This document shows positions 26,541 to 35,631 of a DNA stretch of 64,000 bases, one piece after another. The notes beneath the pieces are model-generated. The model ran no database searches. It had not been told where the DNA came from and was given only the letters and a program-made list of their open reading frames with translations. Origin of the DNA: Mesorhizobium loti (lineage in GTDB: Bacteria; Pseudomonadota; Alphaproteobacteria; Rhizobiales; Rhizobiaceae); assembly GCA_014189435.1 (NCBI GenBank), contig CP050293.1, positions 6,081,001 to 6,145,000 on the forward strand, written 5' to 3'. Each line of letters opens with the position of its first letter. Position 1 is the stretch's first letter. Both the position numbers and the translations under genes were made by a program.

Positions 26541-27235
26541 TCGCCGATAGCATGCGCGACCGGCTCATCGTCGGCCTCGACGTGCCGACCGTGAAGCAAG
26601 CCGAGCAGGCGGTGCGCGAGCTCGACGGCGTCGTCTCCTTCTACAAGATCGGTTACCAACTGGCCTTCGCCGGCGGGCTCGACTTCGCCCGAGAACTCGC
26701 CAGCGGCGGGACAAAAATCTTCCTAGACATGAAGCTGCTCGACATCGACCACACGGTGGCCAAGGGCGTCGAGAACATCGTCAAGATGGGCATGACCATG
26801 CTGACCATCCACGCCTATCCAAAGGCGATGCGGGCGGCGGTGGAAGCAGCGCGCGGCAGTGACCTTTGCCTGCTTGCGGTCAGTGTGCTGACCTCGATGG
26901 ACGAGCAGGACATGATCGACGCGGGCTATGAATATGACCCGCACACACTGGTGCTGCGGCGCTCGGAACAGGCACTGCATGCCGGCATGGGCGGCATCGT
27001 CTGCTCGGCCGAGGAAGCGGAAGCGGTACGCCGCATCGCCGGGCCCGACCTGGCAGTGGTCACACCGGGCATCCGGCCCACGGGCAGCGACCATGGCGAC
27101 CAGAAGCGCGTGGTGACGCCGGGCCAAGCGATCCGCAACGGCTCCAGCCACCTCGTCGTCGGCCGGCCGATCGTCGCGGCGGCCAACAAACGGGAAGCGG
27201 CCGAAGCCATCCTCAACGAGATGCGCTCGGCCTGA
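26537..27235 (+). CDS. pyrF: Orotidine 5'-phosphate decarboxylase
   Basis: 232-residue TIM barrel that makes UMP from OMP in pyrimidine synthesis. Motifs: [26 protein letters not shown], the catalytic Lys-Asp array [17 protein letters not shown] and [28 protein letters not shown]. The ATG at 26537 overlaps the FMN-reductase stop. Normal length for the bacterial group I enzyme. Confidence 0.97.
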   Translation: MIADSMRDRLIVGLDVPTVKQAEQAVRELDGVVSFYKIGYQLAFAGGLDFARELASGGTKIFLDMKLLDIDHTVAKGVENIVKMGMTMLTIHAYPKAMRAAVEAARGSDLCLLAVSVLTSMDEQDMIDAGYEYDPHTLVLRRSEQALHAGMGGIVCSAEEAEAVRRIAGPDLAVVTPGIRPTGSDHGDQKRVVTPGQAIRNGSSHLVVGRPIVAAANKREAAEAILNEMRSA

Positions 27236-27267
27236 GGTTTTCTAAAAACAAAGTTCGGAGACAAGAC

Positions 27268-27555
27268 ATGCCCAAGGGATACTGGATCGCCCGCGTCGAT
27301 GTGCGCGACGCTGAAGGCTACAAGGACTATGTCGCTGCTGCCAAGCCTGCCTTCGAGCGCTTCGGCGCGAAATTCCTGGCGCGCGGCGGCGAGCATGAAA
27401 AGGCCGAAGGACCCGGCCGCGCACGCAATGTCATCATCGAGTTCGAATCGCTCGCCGCGGCACATGATTGTTATCACTCGCCGGAATACCAGCGCGCGGT
27501 CGCCATCCGCCAGAAAGTCGCTGACGGCGAGATCGTTCTGGTCGAGGGCGCCTGA
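27268..27555 (+). CDS. DUF1330 family protein
   Basis: 95-residue small alpha/beta barrel protein of the DUF1330/EthD-like dimeric ferredoxin-fold group. Seen: GYWIARVDVRDAEGYKDYV, FLARGGEHEKAEG and IEFESLAAAHDCYHSPEYQRA, the family signature. The role is unknown. It starts 33 nt after pyrF, often so in related genomes, and may be co-transcribed. Confidence 0.9.
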   Translation: MPKGYWIARVDVRDAEGYKDYVAAAKPAFERFGAKFLARGGEHEKAEGPGRARNVIIEFESLAAAHDCYHSPEYQRAVAIRQKVADGEIVLVEGA

Positions 27556-27784
27556 GGTCCTTTAATTCCGAAAGCGTATCCGGTTCGCCGGAAATCATGC
27601 TGCGCTTCGAGCGAAGCCCCGCAGGCTCACTTCCCGTATCTTCGCCCCCGCCTTCCGTGGCGACCTGCCAAGCAGCAGGCGCCAGCAGCAGAGCCGTGCC
27701 GACACACGGCTGGTCGAGCAGTCCACTGCCAGCCCGAATAGCCTTCGCTTGAGCCATTGCAGCGCGTGGGGGCTGCTGGTTGAC

Positions 27785-27804
27785 ATGCAGGTATTTACCT
27801 GCAT
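27785..27804. promoter_or_regulatory. Perfect 20-bp palindrome, probable ArsR-type operator
   Basis: ATGCAGGTATTTACCTGCAT is an exact palindrome with a 2-nt centre, ending 28 nt before the arsR-type ATG. The position over the likely promoter (TATTAT follows at once) suggests autorepression. The rest of 27556-27832 shows no gene. Confidence 0.8.
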
Positions 27805-27832
27805 ATTATGGCTTCACATCAGAGCGAGACCA

Positions 27833-28153
27833 ATGGACGCCGACAAGGTTTTCAAAGCGCTGGGCGACCCGACACGCAGAAGGCTGCTTGACCTTCTGTG
27901 TGAGCAGAACGGGCAGACGCTCAGTCAGCTTTGCGAAAACCTGGACATGGCCAGGCAATCCGCCACCCAGCACCTCGACCTGCTGGAGGCGGCCAATCTG
28001 GTGAGCACGGTCAAGCGCGGCCGCGAGAAGCTGCATTTCATCAACCCCGTGCCGCTGCACGAAGTCTACGAGCGCTGGGTGCGGAAATTCGAACGGCAGC
28101 GGCTCAGCCTGCTGCACGACCTGAAGCAAGAACTCGAAGGAGAGGACCAATGA
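27833..28153 (+). CDS. ArsR-family transcriptional regulator
   Basis: 106-residue winged helix protein: MDADKVFKALGDPTRRRLLD, LCENLDMARQSATQHLDLLE as recognition helix and LVSTVKRGREKLHFINP as wing. No Cys pair typical of metal-sensing ArsR is present, so it belongs to the SRPBCC-associated branch that probably senses something else. The stop overlaps the next start (ATGA). A perfect palindrome lies upstream. Confidence 0.92.
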   Translation: MDADKVFKALGDPTRRRLLDLLCEQNGQTLSQLCENLDMARQSATQHLDLLEAANLVSTVKRGREKLHFINPVPLHEVYERWVRKFERQRLSLLHDLKQELEGEDQ

Positions 28154-28635
28154 CGACCAAAGAGACCACGAGCTTTGTCTACGTGACCTATATCCGCTCG
28201 ACGCCGCAAAAGGTGTTCGAGGCCATAATCAAGCCCGATGTCGCAAGGCGCTATTGGGGCCACGAGAACGTCTCCGACTGGAAGGCGGGATCGAAATGGG
28301 AACACATCCGCGCCAATGACGAACGGACCGTCGAACTGGTCGGCAAGGTCGTCGAGATCTCGCCGCCGACCCGCCTCGTCATCACCTGGGCCAACGCTTC
28401 GCAGGCCGACGATCCGTCGAAAACCAGCCGGGTGACGTTCGCCATCGAGGAATACGACACCATGGTGCGGCTGACCGTCAGCCATGACGAACTCGAAGCC
28501 GGCAGCGGCATGGCGAAGGGCGTCAGCCAGGGTTGGCCGGCCGTTCTCTCCAGCCTGAAATCCTTCCTGGAAACCGGCAACGGCATCGATCTGTTCGCCA
28601 AGCCGAAATCAGCCCTGATCGCAGCGGGAGAATGA
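28150..28635 (+). CDS. SRPBCC/AHSA1-domain protein
   Basis: 161 residues with a START/Bet v1-like hydrophobic-cavity fold: FVYVTYIRSTPQKVFEAI at the N terminus, RYWGHENVSDWKAGSKW and a C-terminal helix GWPAVLSSLKSFLETG. It is translationally coupled to the ArsR regulator and to the following GFA gene, an arrangement that is widespread in rhizobia. The ligand is unknown. Confidence 0.9.
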   Translation: MTTKETTSFVYVTYIRSTPQKVFEAIIKPDVARRYWGHENVSDWKAGSKWEHIRANDERTVELVGKVVEISPPTRLVITWANASQADDPSKTSRVTFAIEEYDTMVRLTVSHDELEAGSGMAKGVSQGWPAVLSSLKSFLETGNGIDLFAKPKSALIAAGE

Positions 28636-29054
28636 CAATGACCAAGCGCTATATCGGCGGCTGTGCATGCGGCGCGATCCGCTATGAAACCAGCGGCGAG
28701 CCCATCTTTCAGAACCACTGCCAATGCATCGATTGCCAGAAGCGCTCAGGCACGGGCCATGGATCCTATATGACCTTCGGCCGGCGCGCCGACATGGCAA
28801 TCACCGGCGAGGCGAGCACCTGGCGGGTGGCGGGCGCCAGCGGCAACGAAAAGATCCACGCCTTCTGCCCAACCTGCGGGACGCCGGTCTACCTGACATT
28901 CGTCGCCATGCCGGAGTTCATAGCGATCAACGCCACCAGCCTGGACGACCCGGACCAGTTCAATCCGCAGGCGGTCACCTACACCATCCGCGGCCATGCC
29001 TGGGACATTATGGATCCGTCCCTGCAGGCGTTCGAGCGAATGCCTCGGGGATAG
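28632..29054 (+). CDS. GFA (glutathione-dependent formaldehyde-activating) family zinc protein
   Basis: 140 residues with the GFA zinc-binding layout: CACGAIRYE, HCQCIDCQKRSG and FCPTCGTPVYL. The first ATG (28632) overlaps the upstream stop; a second ATG at 28638 has better spacing from GGGAG and would give 138 residues. Family members bind zinc and some act on glutathione adducts, but most, including this one, have no proven reaction. Confidence 0.9.
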   Translation: MTMTKRYIGGCACGAIRYETSGEPIFQNHCQCIDCQKRSGTGHGSYMTFGRRADMAITGEASTWRVAGASGNEKIHAFCPTCGTPVYLTFVAMPEFIAINATSLDDPDQFNPQAVTYTIRGHAWDIMDPSLQAFERMPRG

Positions 29055-29090
29055 CGTCTGCCGGTCGATCCGCGATCTGCCGTCACGCCA

Positions 29091-30164
29091 TTAAACGCGA
29101 CGCTCCTGGCCGATCAGCCGGCTGGCCGCGGTTTCGGCCATGGCGTCGGCAAGCTCGAGGCCCCATTGCTGGCGGCAATAGGCGCGGAAATCGAAGCAGG
29201 GCAGGCCGGGGCAGACCTCGAACTCGATGAGGTGGACGGTGTCGTCGGCCTCTACCCTGAGATCGATGGAAAACACGTCGCGCAGGCCGAGCCCGCTTAT
29301 CAGCCGCCCGGCGATCGCGCGAATCCTGGCGTCGGCGGCCGGCTGGCTGGCGGCGACCGAGACGAGTTCCGGTTCGGCATAGTGTCCCGCCGCTTTCGCT
29401 GCCTCGCCAGTGTCGCCGTAGAGCGCCAGGCTGTCCGCCATGGTCTGGAAATCGGCGCCTGAATCGACAAAGGCGACGCCAAGCGCTTCGACTCCGGCGC
29501 CAGGCACCAGGCCGAGGAAACTGGCGCGCACGTTGCGGCCGGCGACATAGGGCTGGACGACGACATCATCGCGATAGGCCGAAAAGACGCGCCGGCTGAG
29601 CTCCAAAGCGTGACCGAGATCGCCGCAGCGCGAATCCGCCCAGATGCCGATCTTGGCGCCGAGCCGGTTGGGCTTGACGAACCAGCCGGCGCGCGAGGCT
29701 GGCGGCTCGACCAGCCATCTCCCGTCACGCGCAAGACCGGCCCGCGGCACCGGCAGGCCGAGCGCGCCAAGCACGGCGCCGGAGCGGAACTTGTCCTGGC
29801 AAAGTGCGAACAGCGCATCGTCGGCGCCAATCGTCTTGAAGCCGCCCAGTCTCGCCAAAGCGGGCGCCGCGCCGCCCCGGAAATAGGCAATGCCGTCGGT
29901 CAGCGTCCAGACCAGCGTTGTGCTGGGGTGCTCGCTGGCGAGCACGCTCGCGGCGTCGTCCAGCGGCACCGCTGCGAAGGACAGACCACGCTCCAAGCAG
30001 GCTGCGGCAAGCGCATCGAATTCAGGGGCGAGGTCGGTCGACTGCGCCAGATAGGACGCGATTTCGATAGCGCGCTGTGGTGCATGATCGTCGGCGACCA
30101 GCCGGTCCAGGCAAGCCTTTTCCGGCTCATGGACGAGGATCAGTTTCGGCTTGCGGCTTGGCAT
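29091..30164 (-). CDS. ATP-grasp domain protein, unknown substrate
   Basis: 357 residues from MPSRKPKLILVHE at 30164. A lid and ATP-binding segments are visible: LCQDKFRSGAVLGALGLPVP, GWFVKPNRLGAKIGIW, VVVQPYVAGRNVRASFLG and the metal-binding strand FSIDLRVEADDTVHLIEFEV followed by CPGLPCFDF. This resembles D-Ala-D-Ala ligase-like carboxylate-amine ligases, but the substrate cannot be named. It stands alone, convergent with the GFA gene. Confidence 0.75.
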   Translation of the reverse strand: MPSRKPKLILVHEPEKACLDRLVADDHAPQRAIEIASYLAQSTDLAPEFDALAAACLERGLSFAAVPLDDAASVLASEHPSTTLVWTLTDGIAYFRGGAAPALARLGGFKTIGADDALFALCQDKFRSGAVLGALGLPVPRAGLARDGRWLVEPPASRAGWFVKPNRLGAKIGIWADSRCGDLGHALELSRRVFSAYRDDVVVQPYVAGRNVRASFLGLVPGAGVEALGVAFVDSGADFQTMADSLALYGDTGEAAKAAGHYAEPELVSVAASQPAADARIRAIAGRLISGLGLRDVFSIDLRVEADDTVHLIEFEVCPGLPCFDFRAYCRQQWGLELADAMAETAASRLIGQERRV

Positions 30165-30285
30165 GAGATGAACGGTTCCCGACGACACGATCGCCCACCA
30201 TCGCATGGTCGAGGCGTCAGGCTCTCGCGAAACCGACCGGGTCGGACGGTTGCGTGACAACACACCGTCCGACCGCAGGTTCAAA

Positions 30286-31170
30286 TCAGGCGATCAGCAC
30301 ACGCGGCTCGAAGCGGCCGTTGACGGGAATATCGAGCAGAAAGGTCATGCCGCCCTGCAGATCCAGCAGGCGCTGCTTCTCATCCTTGCCCGACCAGGCG
30401 GAGGTGACCGCCAGCCGGTCGGCCTTGGCGCCGACAAAGGCCGGGCAGGATGGCTGCGTCACCGGCATGGCGACCGTGCGGACGCGCTTGCCGTCGGGTC
30501 CATAGGCTTCGATGACGCTGCCGCCCCAGACGGCGTTCCACAGGATGCCGTCGCGGTCGAGCACGGACCCATCGACATAGCCCTTGGCCGAGCGGTGATC
30601 GACGAACACCTTCGGCTCACCGGCAGGCAGGCCGGTCGCCGGGTCGCAGGCGACGCGCATCAGCAGCCCGGTCGAGGTGTCGGTGTAGTAGGCGATCGTG
30701 CCATCTTCGGAAAAACAGATCGAGTTCGACACGGTGATGTCCGAAAACAGGCGGCGCAGTTCGCCCTTGAAAAACCAGTAGATCGAACCGGCGCCCTTTT
30801 CCTCCTTCTTGCCCATCGTGCCCATCCACAGGGCGCCGCAGGGATGGACCCGGGAATCGTTGGAGCGCGTGACCGGATTGTCGGCCTCGACAGACGTGTG
30901 CAGCGTCATCTTGCCTGTCGCGACATCGCGGACATAAAGGCCGGTCTCGGCAGCGATCAGCTGGCGCTTCTCGTCGATGACGGCGATGGCGCTCGCCATT
31001 TGGCCGAGCTCATGGACGGTGGTCGCGCCGCCGGACAGCCGCTTTTCCAGAAGCTGGCTGTTGACGATGTCGAACCAGAACAGCGTATCGATGGCCGGAT
31101 CGTAGCTCGGCCCTTCGCCGAGTTGGCAGACGTGATCGGAAAAAACCGAAACGATCGCTTCGCTCATCAT
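30286..31170 (-). CDS. SMP-30/gluconolactonase family lactonase
   Basis: 294-residue six-bladed propeller hydrolase. Conserved features: LGEGPSYDPAIDTLFWFDI with the metal-binding Glu, NDSRVHPCGALWMGTM with the family's Asn/Asp region, TVSNSICFSEDGTIAYYTDT and YVDGSVLDRDGILWNAVW. It opens sugar-acid lactones. It is the last gene of the leftward operon SDR-dgoK-dgoA-lactonase, so galactonolactone or a similar lactone is likely. The start (ATGATG) overlaps the dgoA stop. Confidence 0.9.
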   Translation of the reverse strand: MMSEAIVSVFSDHVCQLGEGPSYDPAIDTLFWFDIVNSQLLEKRLSGGATTVHELGQMASAIAVIDEKRQLIAAETGLYVRDVATGKMTLHTSVEADNPVTRSNDSRVHPCGALWMGTMGKKEEKGAGSIYWFFKGELRRLFSDITVSNSICFSEDGTIAYYTDTSTGLLMRVACDPATGLPAGEPKVFVDHRSAKGYVDGSVLDRDGILWNAVWGGSVIEAYGPDGKRVRTVAMPVTQPSCPAFVGAKADRLAVTSAWSGKDEKQRLLDLQGGMTFLLDIPVNGRFEPRVLIA

Positions 31171-31805
31171 GCTTCTCCGAACACCGCATCCCAGGCCGTG
31201 ACGGCAGCCTGCGCACGCACCGCCACCTCGTCGACGCTCATGCCCGGCTTGAACAGGCTGGAGCCCAGCCCGAAGGCCGTCACGCCGGCGGCCTTGTAGC
31301 CGGCAAAATCTTTCTCGGAGACGCCACCGACAGCGCCGACCACCGTTTGCGTCGGCAACACCGCGCGCATCGCGGAAATGCCGGCAGCACCCAGCACGCT
31401 CGCCGGGAAGAATTTCAGGGCCGAGGCGCCGAGCTTGATCGCCAGGAAGGCCTCGGTCGGCGTGAACACGCCGGGCATCGTCACCATGCCGTAGTGCATG
31501 GCACGCGCCATCACCTCGGCATCGATGTTGGGGCTGACCAGCAGCCGCCCGCCAGCCTTGTGCAAGCCATCGACATCGGCTGGCGTCAGCACCGTGCCGG
31601 CGCCGACCAGGGCTGTTTTCGGAAGCACTTCGACAATCCGGGCGATCGACGAAAACGGCTCCGGTGAGTTGAGCGGCACTTCGATCGCCTCGATGCCGGC
31701 GTCAAACAGTGCCTGGCCTATTGCGATCGCTTCACTCGGCTTGAGGCCGCGCAGGATGGCGACCAGCCCGCGCTTGAGCTTTGGGAAAGGTGCGGTCTGG
31801 CTCAT
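31167..31805 (-). CDS. dgoA: 2-dehydro-3-deoxy-6-phosphogalactonate aldolase
   Basis: 212-residue class I aldolase of the KDPG/KDPGal family. Glu in GIEAIEVPLNSPEPF and the Schiff-base Lys in ASALKFFPASVLGAAG are visible, with GAGTVLTPADVD and SPNIDAEV. It splits 2-keto-3-deoxy-6-phosphogalactonate into pyruvate and glyceraldehyde-3-P. It follows dgoK with an ATGA-type overlap, which supports the galactonate assignment over KDPG. Confidence 0.92.
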   Translation of the reverse strand: MSQTAPFPKLKRGLVAILRGLKPSEAIAIGQALFDAGIEAIEVPLNSPEPFSSIARIVEVLPKTALVGAGTVLTPADVDGLHKAGGRLLVSPNIDAEVMARAMHYGMVTMPGVFTPTEAFLAIKLGASALKFFPASVLGAAGISAMRAVLPTQTVVGAVGGVSEKDFAGYKAAGVTAFGLGSSLFKPGMSVDEVAVRAQAAVTAWDAVFGEA

Positions 31806-32761
31806 CGGGTAACTCCGGTTCTGGCGATCATGCCGTTCTCGCGCGCCGCCTCGACGAGACCGGCACGCACCGCCTCGTCGGCATCGACGGTCCGGACCTC
31901 AAGCCCGGCAAGACCAAGTGCTGAGTGGTAGAGCGCGGCCAGCGCGCCGGAGGCAACCAGCACCACGGGTTCCGCACCGGCGCCGTGACGGCGGCTGGCA
32001 GCGGCGATCTCGCCGCCGATCAGAAGGCCGGACAGACAGGCTGCGGCATCGTCGGCTTTCAGGTCCTGCAGCAGGCCGGCGGCGCGGATGGAAAACAGCC
32101 GCGAGGTGACATCGCCGCCCTCGCCCAATGCGGTTTCGCACCAGCGGCGGAAGAACGGATTGTCCGATGTGACCGGCTTGGGGTGCTCGCCGAGCGAATG
32201 GCGCAGGATCGAATGCGCGGCAAGTACGGAAAACAGCTCGCCGGTCGGCCAGGTGCCGAAGCCGGCAACGGCGCCGTCCTCGACCAGCACCCATTTCGAA
32301 TGGGTGCCGGGCATGCACACCAGCTGGCGTCCCTTGGCCGGCAGGCCGGCGCCGGCAAGCTGGGTTTCCTCGCCGCGCATGACGTCGGGCGCGTCAGTCA
32401 GCCGCTGGGCAAGACCCGGAACGATGCGGATGTCGCGGCTTTGGCCGGGCACGCTGGCGGCACCCGCCAGGATGGCACTGAGCGGCGCCGGCACGGTGAC
32501 ATAAGGCGCTTCCAGCCAACCCTGGCGAGAACCGGCCATGCCGCAGATGATGACGGGCAGCGCCTCCGGCGCCCCCATCGCCGCCAGATGCCCTTCGAGG
32601 ATGGTCGAAAAGCCCTTTTGCTGGGCGGTGATCAGGCCATCATCGCCGCGGCGTTCGGCAAGCACCTTGCCTTGCCCGTCGATCAGCCAGACCCGCATGC
32701 GGGTCGTGCCCCAGTCGACCGCGGCTACCGCCGGCGCGTTGCCGGCAAACCCTTGGCTCAC
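31802..32761 (-). CDS. dgoK: 2-dehydro-3-deoxygalactonokinase
   Basis: 319 residues from GTG at 32761, which overlaps the stop of the SDR gene. Seen: AAVDWGTTRMRVWLIDGQG (phosphate 1), CGMAGSRQGWLEAPYV, RGEETQLAG and CMPGTHSKWVLVEDG, all standard for DgoK. It phosphorylates 2-keto-3-deoxygalactonate for DgoA. Normal length. Confidence 0.93.
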   Translation of the reverse strand: MSQGFAGNAPAVAAVDWGTTRMRVWLIDGQGKVLAERRGDDGLITAQQKGFSTILEGHLAAMGAPEALPVIICGMAGSRQGWLEAPYVTVPAPLSAILAGAASVPGQSRDIRIVPGLAQRLTDAPDVMRGEETQLAGAGLPAKGRQLVCMPGTHSKWVLVEDGAVAGFGTWPTGELFSVLAAHSILRHSLGEHPKPVTSDNPFFRRWCETALGEGGDVTSRLFSIRAAGLLQDLKADDAAACLSGLLIGGEIAAASRRHGAGAEPVVLVASGALAALYHSALGLAGLEVRTVDADEAVRAGLVEAARENGMIARTGVTR

Positions 32762-33525
32762 AGGAAGCCTCCATCGACGATCAGCATCTGCGCGGTCAGC
32801 ATGCGCGAGGCGTCCGAGGCCAGGAACAGCACCGTGCCGACGATGTCGTCCGGCTGCATCACCTGCTTGATGCACTGCTTGGCGACATGGGCGGCAAGTC
32901 CCTGCTCGGTCACCCAGAGCTCCTTCTGCCGCTCGGTGATCACCCAGCCGGGTGCGATGGCGTTGACGCGGATGCCGTCGACGCCGAGCTTGCCGGCCAG
33001 CCCCTTGGTGAGGCCGAGGATACCGGCCTTGGCGGCCGTGTAGGACGGCATGTCGGGGTGGTTGATCAAATAGGATGTCGAGGTGAAGTTGATGATCGAA
33101 CCGCCGCCGGCCCGCTTCATGCCCGGCGCCACCGCTTGCGCGGTGAAGAAATGCGGCCTGAGATTGATTGCCTGGTTGTTGTCCCAGAACTCTACCGTCA
33201 CGTCCTCGACGGCGTGGCGCTCATCCCAGGCGGCATTGTTGACCAGCACGGTGACATCGCCATGCGCATCGGCGGCCTTCGCGGCGGACGCCCGCAGGGC
33301 CTCGACGTCGCGCAAATCGGTTTTGAGATAGAGCGGCCGCCTGCCGAACTCTTTCTCGATGCGATCGGCAAGGGCCGTGCTCGGACCGTCGGCGATGTCG
33401 ACGAAGGCGACATTGGCGCCCTGGCGCACAAAACCCTCGGTCAGTGCAGCACCTATGCCGGAGCCGCCGCCGGTGATCAGCACCGAGGCTCCTTCGAGGT
33501 CGGCAAAATGCGCCGATGGCATCAT
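32758..33525 (-). CDS. Short-chain dehydrogenase/reductase, probable sugar 1-dehydrogenase
   Basis: 255 residues. Cofactor motif ITGGGSGIGAAL, NNAAWD, and the catalytic set Ser in NFTSTSY with Tyr and Lys in YTAAKAG. Asp in FVDIAD favours NAD. It heads the dgoK-dgoA-lactonase operon, so oxidation of D-galactose (or a related aldose) to the lactone is a reasonable inference. A galactonate dehydratase gene is not present in the window. Confidence 0.88.
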   Translation of the reverse strand: MMPSAHFADLEGASVLITGGGSGIGAALTEGFVRQGANVAFVDIADGPSTALADRIEKEFGRRPLYLKTDLRDVEALRASAAKAADAHGDVTVLVNNAAWDERHAVEDVTVEFWDNNQAINLRPHFFTAQAVAPGMKRAGGGSIINFTSTSYLINHPDMPSYTAAKAGILGLTKGLAGKLGVDGIRVNAIAPGWVITERQKELWVTEQGLAAHVAKQCIKQVMQPDDIVGTVLFLASDASRMLTAQMLIVDGGFL

Positions 33526-33688
33526 ATCTGTACTCTCCCAGCTTGGCCGGCGCGCATCCTAGCCACGCGAGGCGCGCGGGCAAGGGCGAACCGCCGGATT
33601 TCTGGGCTTATGTCAGACAAAACGACAATGCGCCGCACTGGATGGCACAGCGGCACCGTCGGGATTGCCGACTGCGGGGGATCGCCGG

Positions 33689-35038
33689 TCAGATCGCCTT
33701 GGCGCGCAAGGCGCCGCGGAAGGAATCGCGGAGATAGCCGAGCGTGGCGTCGGCATCGACCGGCTTGCCGAACAGATAGCCTTGCCCGCCGGCGCAGCCG
33801 AACTGGACGAGGCGATCGGCCTGCGCCTCCTGCTCGATGCCTTCGGCGACGACGTCCATGCCGAGCCCCTCGCACATTGCGAGAATGGCGCGGATGATGT
33901 GTTCGGACGGCCTGTCGTCGAGAATGGAGGAGACGAAGGCGCGGTCGATCTTGAGCTTGTCGAAATGGAATTCGCGCAAGCGGCCGAGCGAGGATTGGCC
34001 GGTGCCGAAATCGTCGAGCGAGACGCGGATGCCGACGCGGCGCAGGTCCTCGACGATCTGCGCGGCCGAGGCCGGGTCGTTCATCAGGCCGGTCTCGGTG
34101 ATCTCGATCTCCAGCCGGTGCGGATCGAAGCCGGTGCGGTCGAGGATCGCCAGTATGTGCAGGCCGGTGTTCTGGTCGACGAGCTGCGAGGGTGACAGGT
34201 TGAAGGACAGGAACAGGTCCTTCGGCCAGCTTCTGGCGGCCTCTGTCGCCTTGCGCAGCACCAGCTGCGACAACGGGCCGATGATGCCGCGCTCCTCGGC
34301 GATGGGAATGAAGACCGTTGGCGGCACCGAGCCTAGGTCGCGATCGGTCCAGCGCGCCAGTGTCTCGAAGCCGATGGTGCGGCGCGTGTTGAGGTCTACG
34401 ATGGGCTGGAAATGCGGCTCCACCTCGCCGGCCGAAACAGCCCGGCGCAGCGCCTGTTCGATGCGGGTGACGCGCTTGGCCGCCTCTTCCATCTCGCGGG
34501 TGTAGACGACGACGCGGCCACGACCGGAACGCTTGGCGTGATAGAGAGCCGTTTCGGCCTTGTTGACGAGGATTTCGGTGGTTTCGTCGCCCGAAGAAAA
34601 CAGCGAGCAGCCGACCGAGGCCGAGAGCCTGGCGGTGCGTTCGCCGACATCGTAGGGCGCCGACAGGATCTCGATCAGCATGCGGGACTTTTCAGCCGCT
34701 GCATCCTCGCTGAACACCAGGGGATAGAGAAAGGCGAATTCGTCGGCGCCGATGCGGCAGACCGTCGAGTGGCCGTCCATCGAGGCGCGCAGCCGCATGG
34801 CGACCTGGATCAGGATATCGTCACCGGCCTTGTGGCCGAACAAATCGTTGATCGGCTTGAAGCCGTCGAGGTCGAGAATGCCGACGGTAAAGGGTGCGGG
34901 ATCGTCGGCACGGTCGCTGATCAGGCGATCGACCTTGTCGAAGAAGCGGCGATGGTTGCCAAGCCCGGTCAACGGATCGGTGAATGCCAGATCCGTGCTC
35001 TCCCTGTTTGCCTGACCGGTGCCAAACGAAGTTTGCAT
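33689..35038 (-). CDS. GGDEF-EAL protein (cyclic di-GMP turnover)
   Basis: 449 residues, no membrane segment. The GGDEF domain begins DPLTGLGNHRRFFDKVD, but the signature is GADEF in CRIGADEFAFLYP, so diguanylate cyclase activity is doubtful. The EAL domain is complete: FETLARW (Glu kept, Ala replaced by Thr), NLSPSQL, EITETGLMND, DDFGTGQSSL, KIDRAFV, VAEGIEQ and GQGYLFGKP. It is most likely a phosphodiesterase that lowers c-di-GMP, with the N-terminal domain perhaps as a GTP sensor. No sensory domain is fused. Confidence 0.9.
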   Translation of the reverse strand: MQTSFGTGQANRESTDLAFTDPLTGLGNHRRFFDKVDRLISDRADDPAPFTVGILDLDGFKPINDLFGHKAGDDILIQVAMRLRASMDGHSTVCRIGADEFAFLYPLVFSEDAAAEKSRMLIEILSAPYDVGERTARLSASVGCSLFSSGDETTEILVNKAETALYHAKRSGRGRVVVYTREMEEAAKRVTRIEQALRRAVSAGEVEPHFQPIVDLNTRRTIGFETLARWTDRDLGSVPPTVFIPIAEERGIIGPLSQLVLRKATEAARSWPKDLFLSFNLSPSQLVDQNTGLHILAILDRTGFDPHRLEIEITETGLMNDPASAAQIVEDLRRVGIRVSLDDFGTGQSSLGRLREFHFDKLKIDRAFVSSILDDRPSEHIIRAILAMCEGLGMDVVAEGIEQEAQADRLVQFGCAGGQGYLFGKPVDADATLGYLRDSFRGALRAKAI

Positions 35039-35232
35039 CGGTGTCCCTGTGGTGTCCCTGTTTTGTGACGTCGGAATTTATTTCGAGACTGGCAGCAAAC
35101 CCTTTAGGAAACGTATCGCGAAATCGATTTTTCGCGGGCTAAGTTGCCTCATGTGCACGGGACGGATGCGAGTGGCGGCGCGGGCCGGGGCCGGTTCCTT
35201 CACAAAGCCCAAAATGGCGCGCAAAAAACGCG

Positions 35233-35631
35233 CTAGCCGCGGGTCGGAAACACCCATAGCGACGACATGACGTAGCTCACCGCGCCTGCGGCAACCGTCG
35301 TCAGCGCCGACATGGCGAGCGCCGACAAGCCGAAACGCGTAACCGCCAGGTGCGACACCAGGCCCGAAAACAGAGCGCATCCGAGCTGCAGGGCAAGATA
35401 GCGCGGCATGGCGCTGACGTGATCGTGCTGGCCGCCGAATGTCCAGCCGCGCTGTGCGCTATAAGCCACTACAAAGGCAATCGCATAGGCGATGACACTG
35501 CCGATGAAGGGCGAAAGGCCCAGCGACACAAGGAGCCACGACAGAACGAAGAACAGCAATGCGGCGCCGACGCCGACCGTCAGGAATCGGAACAGGCGTC
35601 TCTGGACAAAGGCCGGCAATGCTTCGCTCAT
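35233..35631 (-). CDS. GtrA-like membrane protein
   Basis: 132 residues with four hydrophobic segments (FLTVGVGAALLFFVLSWLLV, FIGSVIAYAIAFVVAYS, ALFSGLVSHLAVTRFGL, ALTTVAAGAVSYVMSSLWVF) and the family motif SAQRGWTFGG. GtrA proteins are thought to flip polyprenyl-phosphate sugars or support cell-surface glycan transfer. An upstream short frame overlaps its start. Confidence 0.88.
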   Translation of the reverse strand: MSEALPAFVQRRLFRFLTVGVGAALLFFVLSWLLVSLGLSPFIGSVIAYAIAFVVAYSAQRGWTFGGQHDHVSAMPRYLALQLGCALFSGLVSHLAVTRFGLSALAMSALTTVAAGAVSYVMSSLWVFPTRG

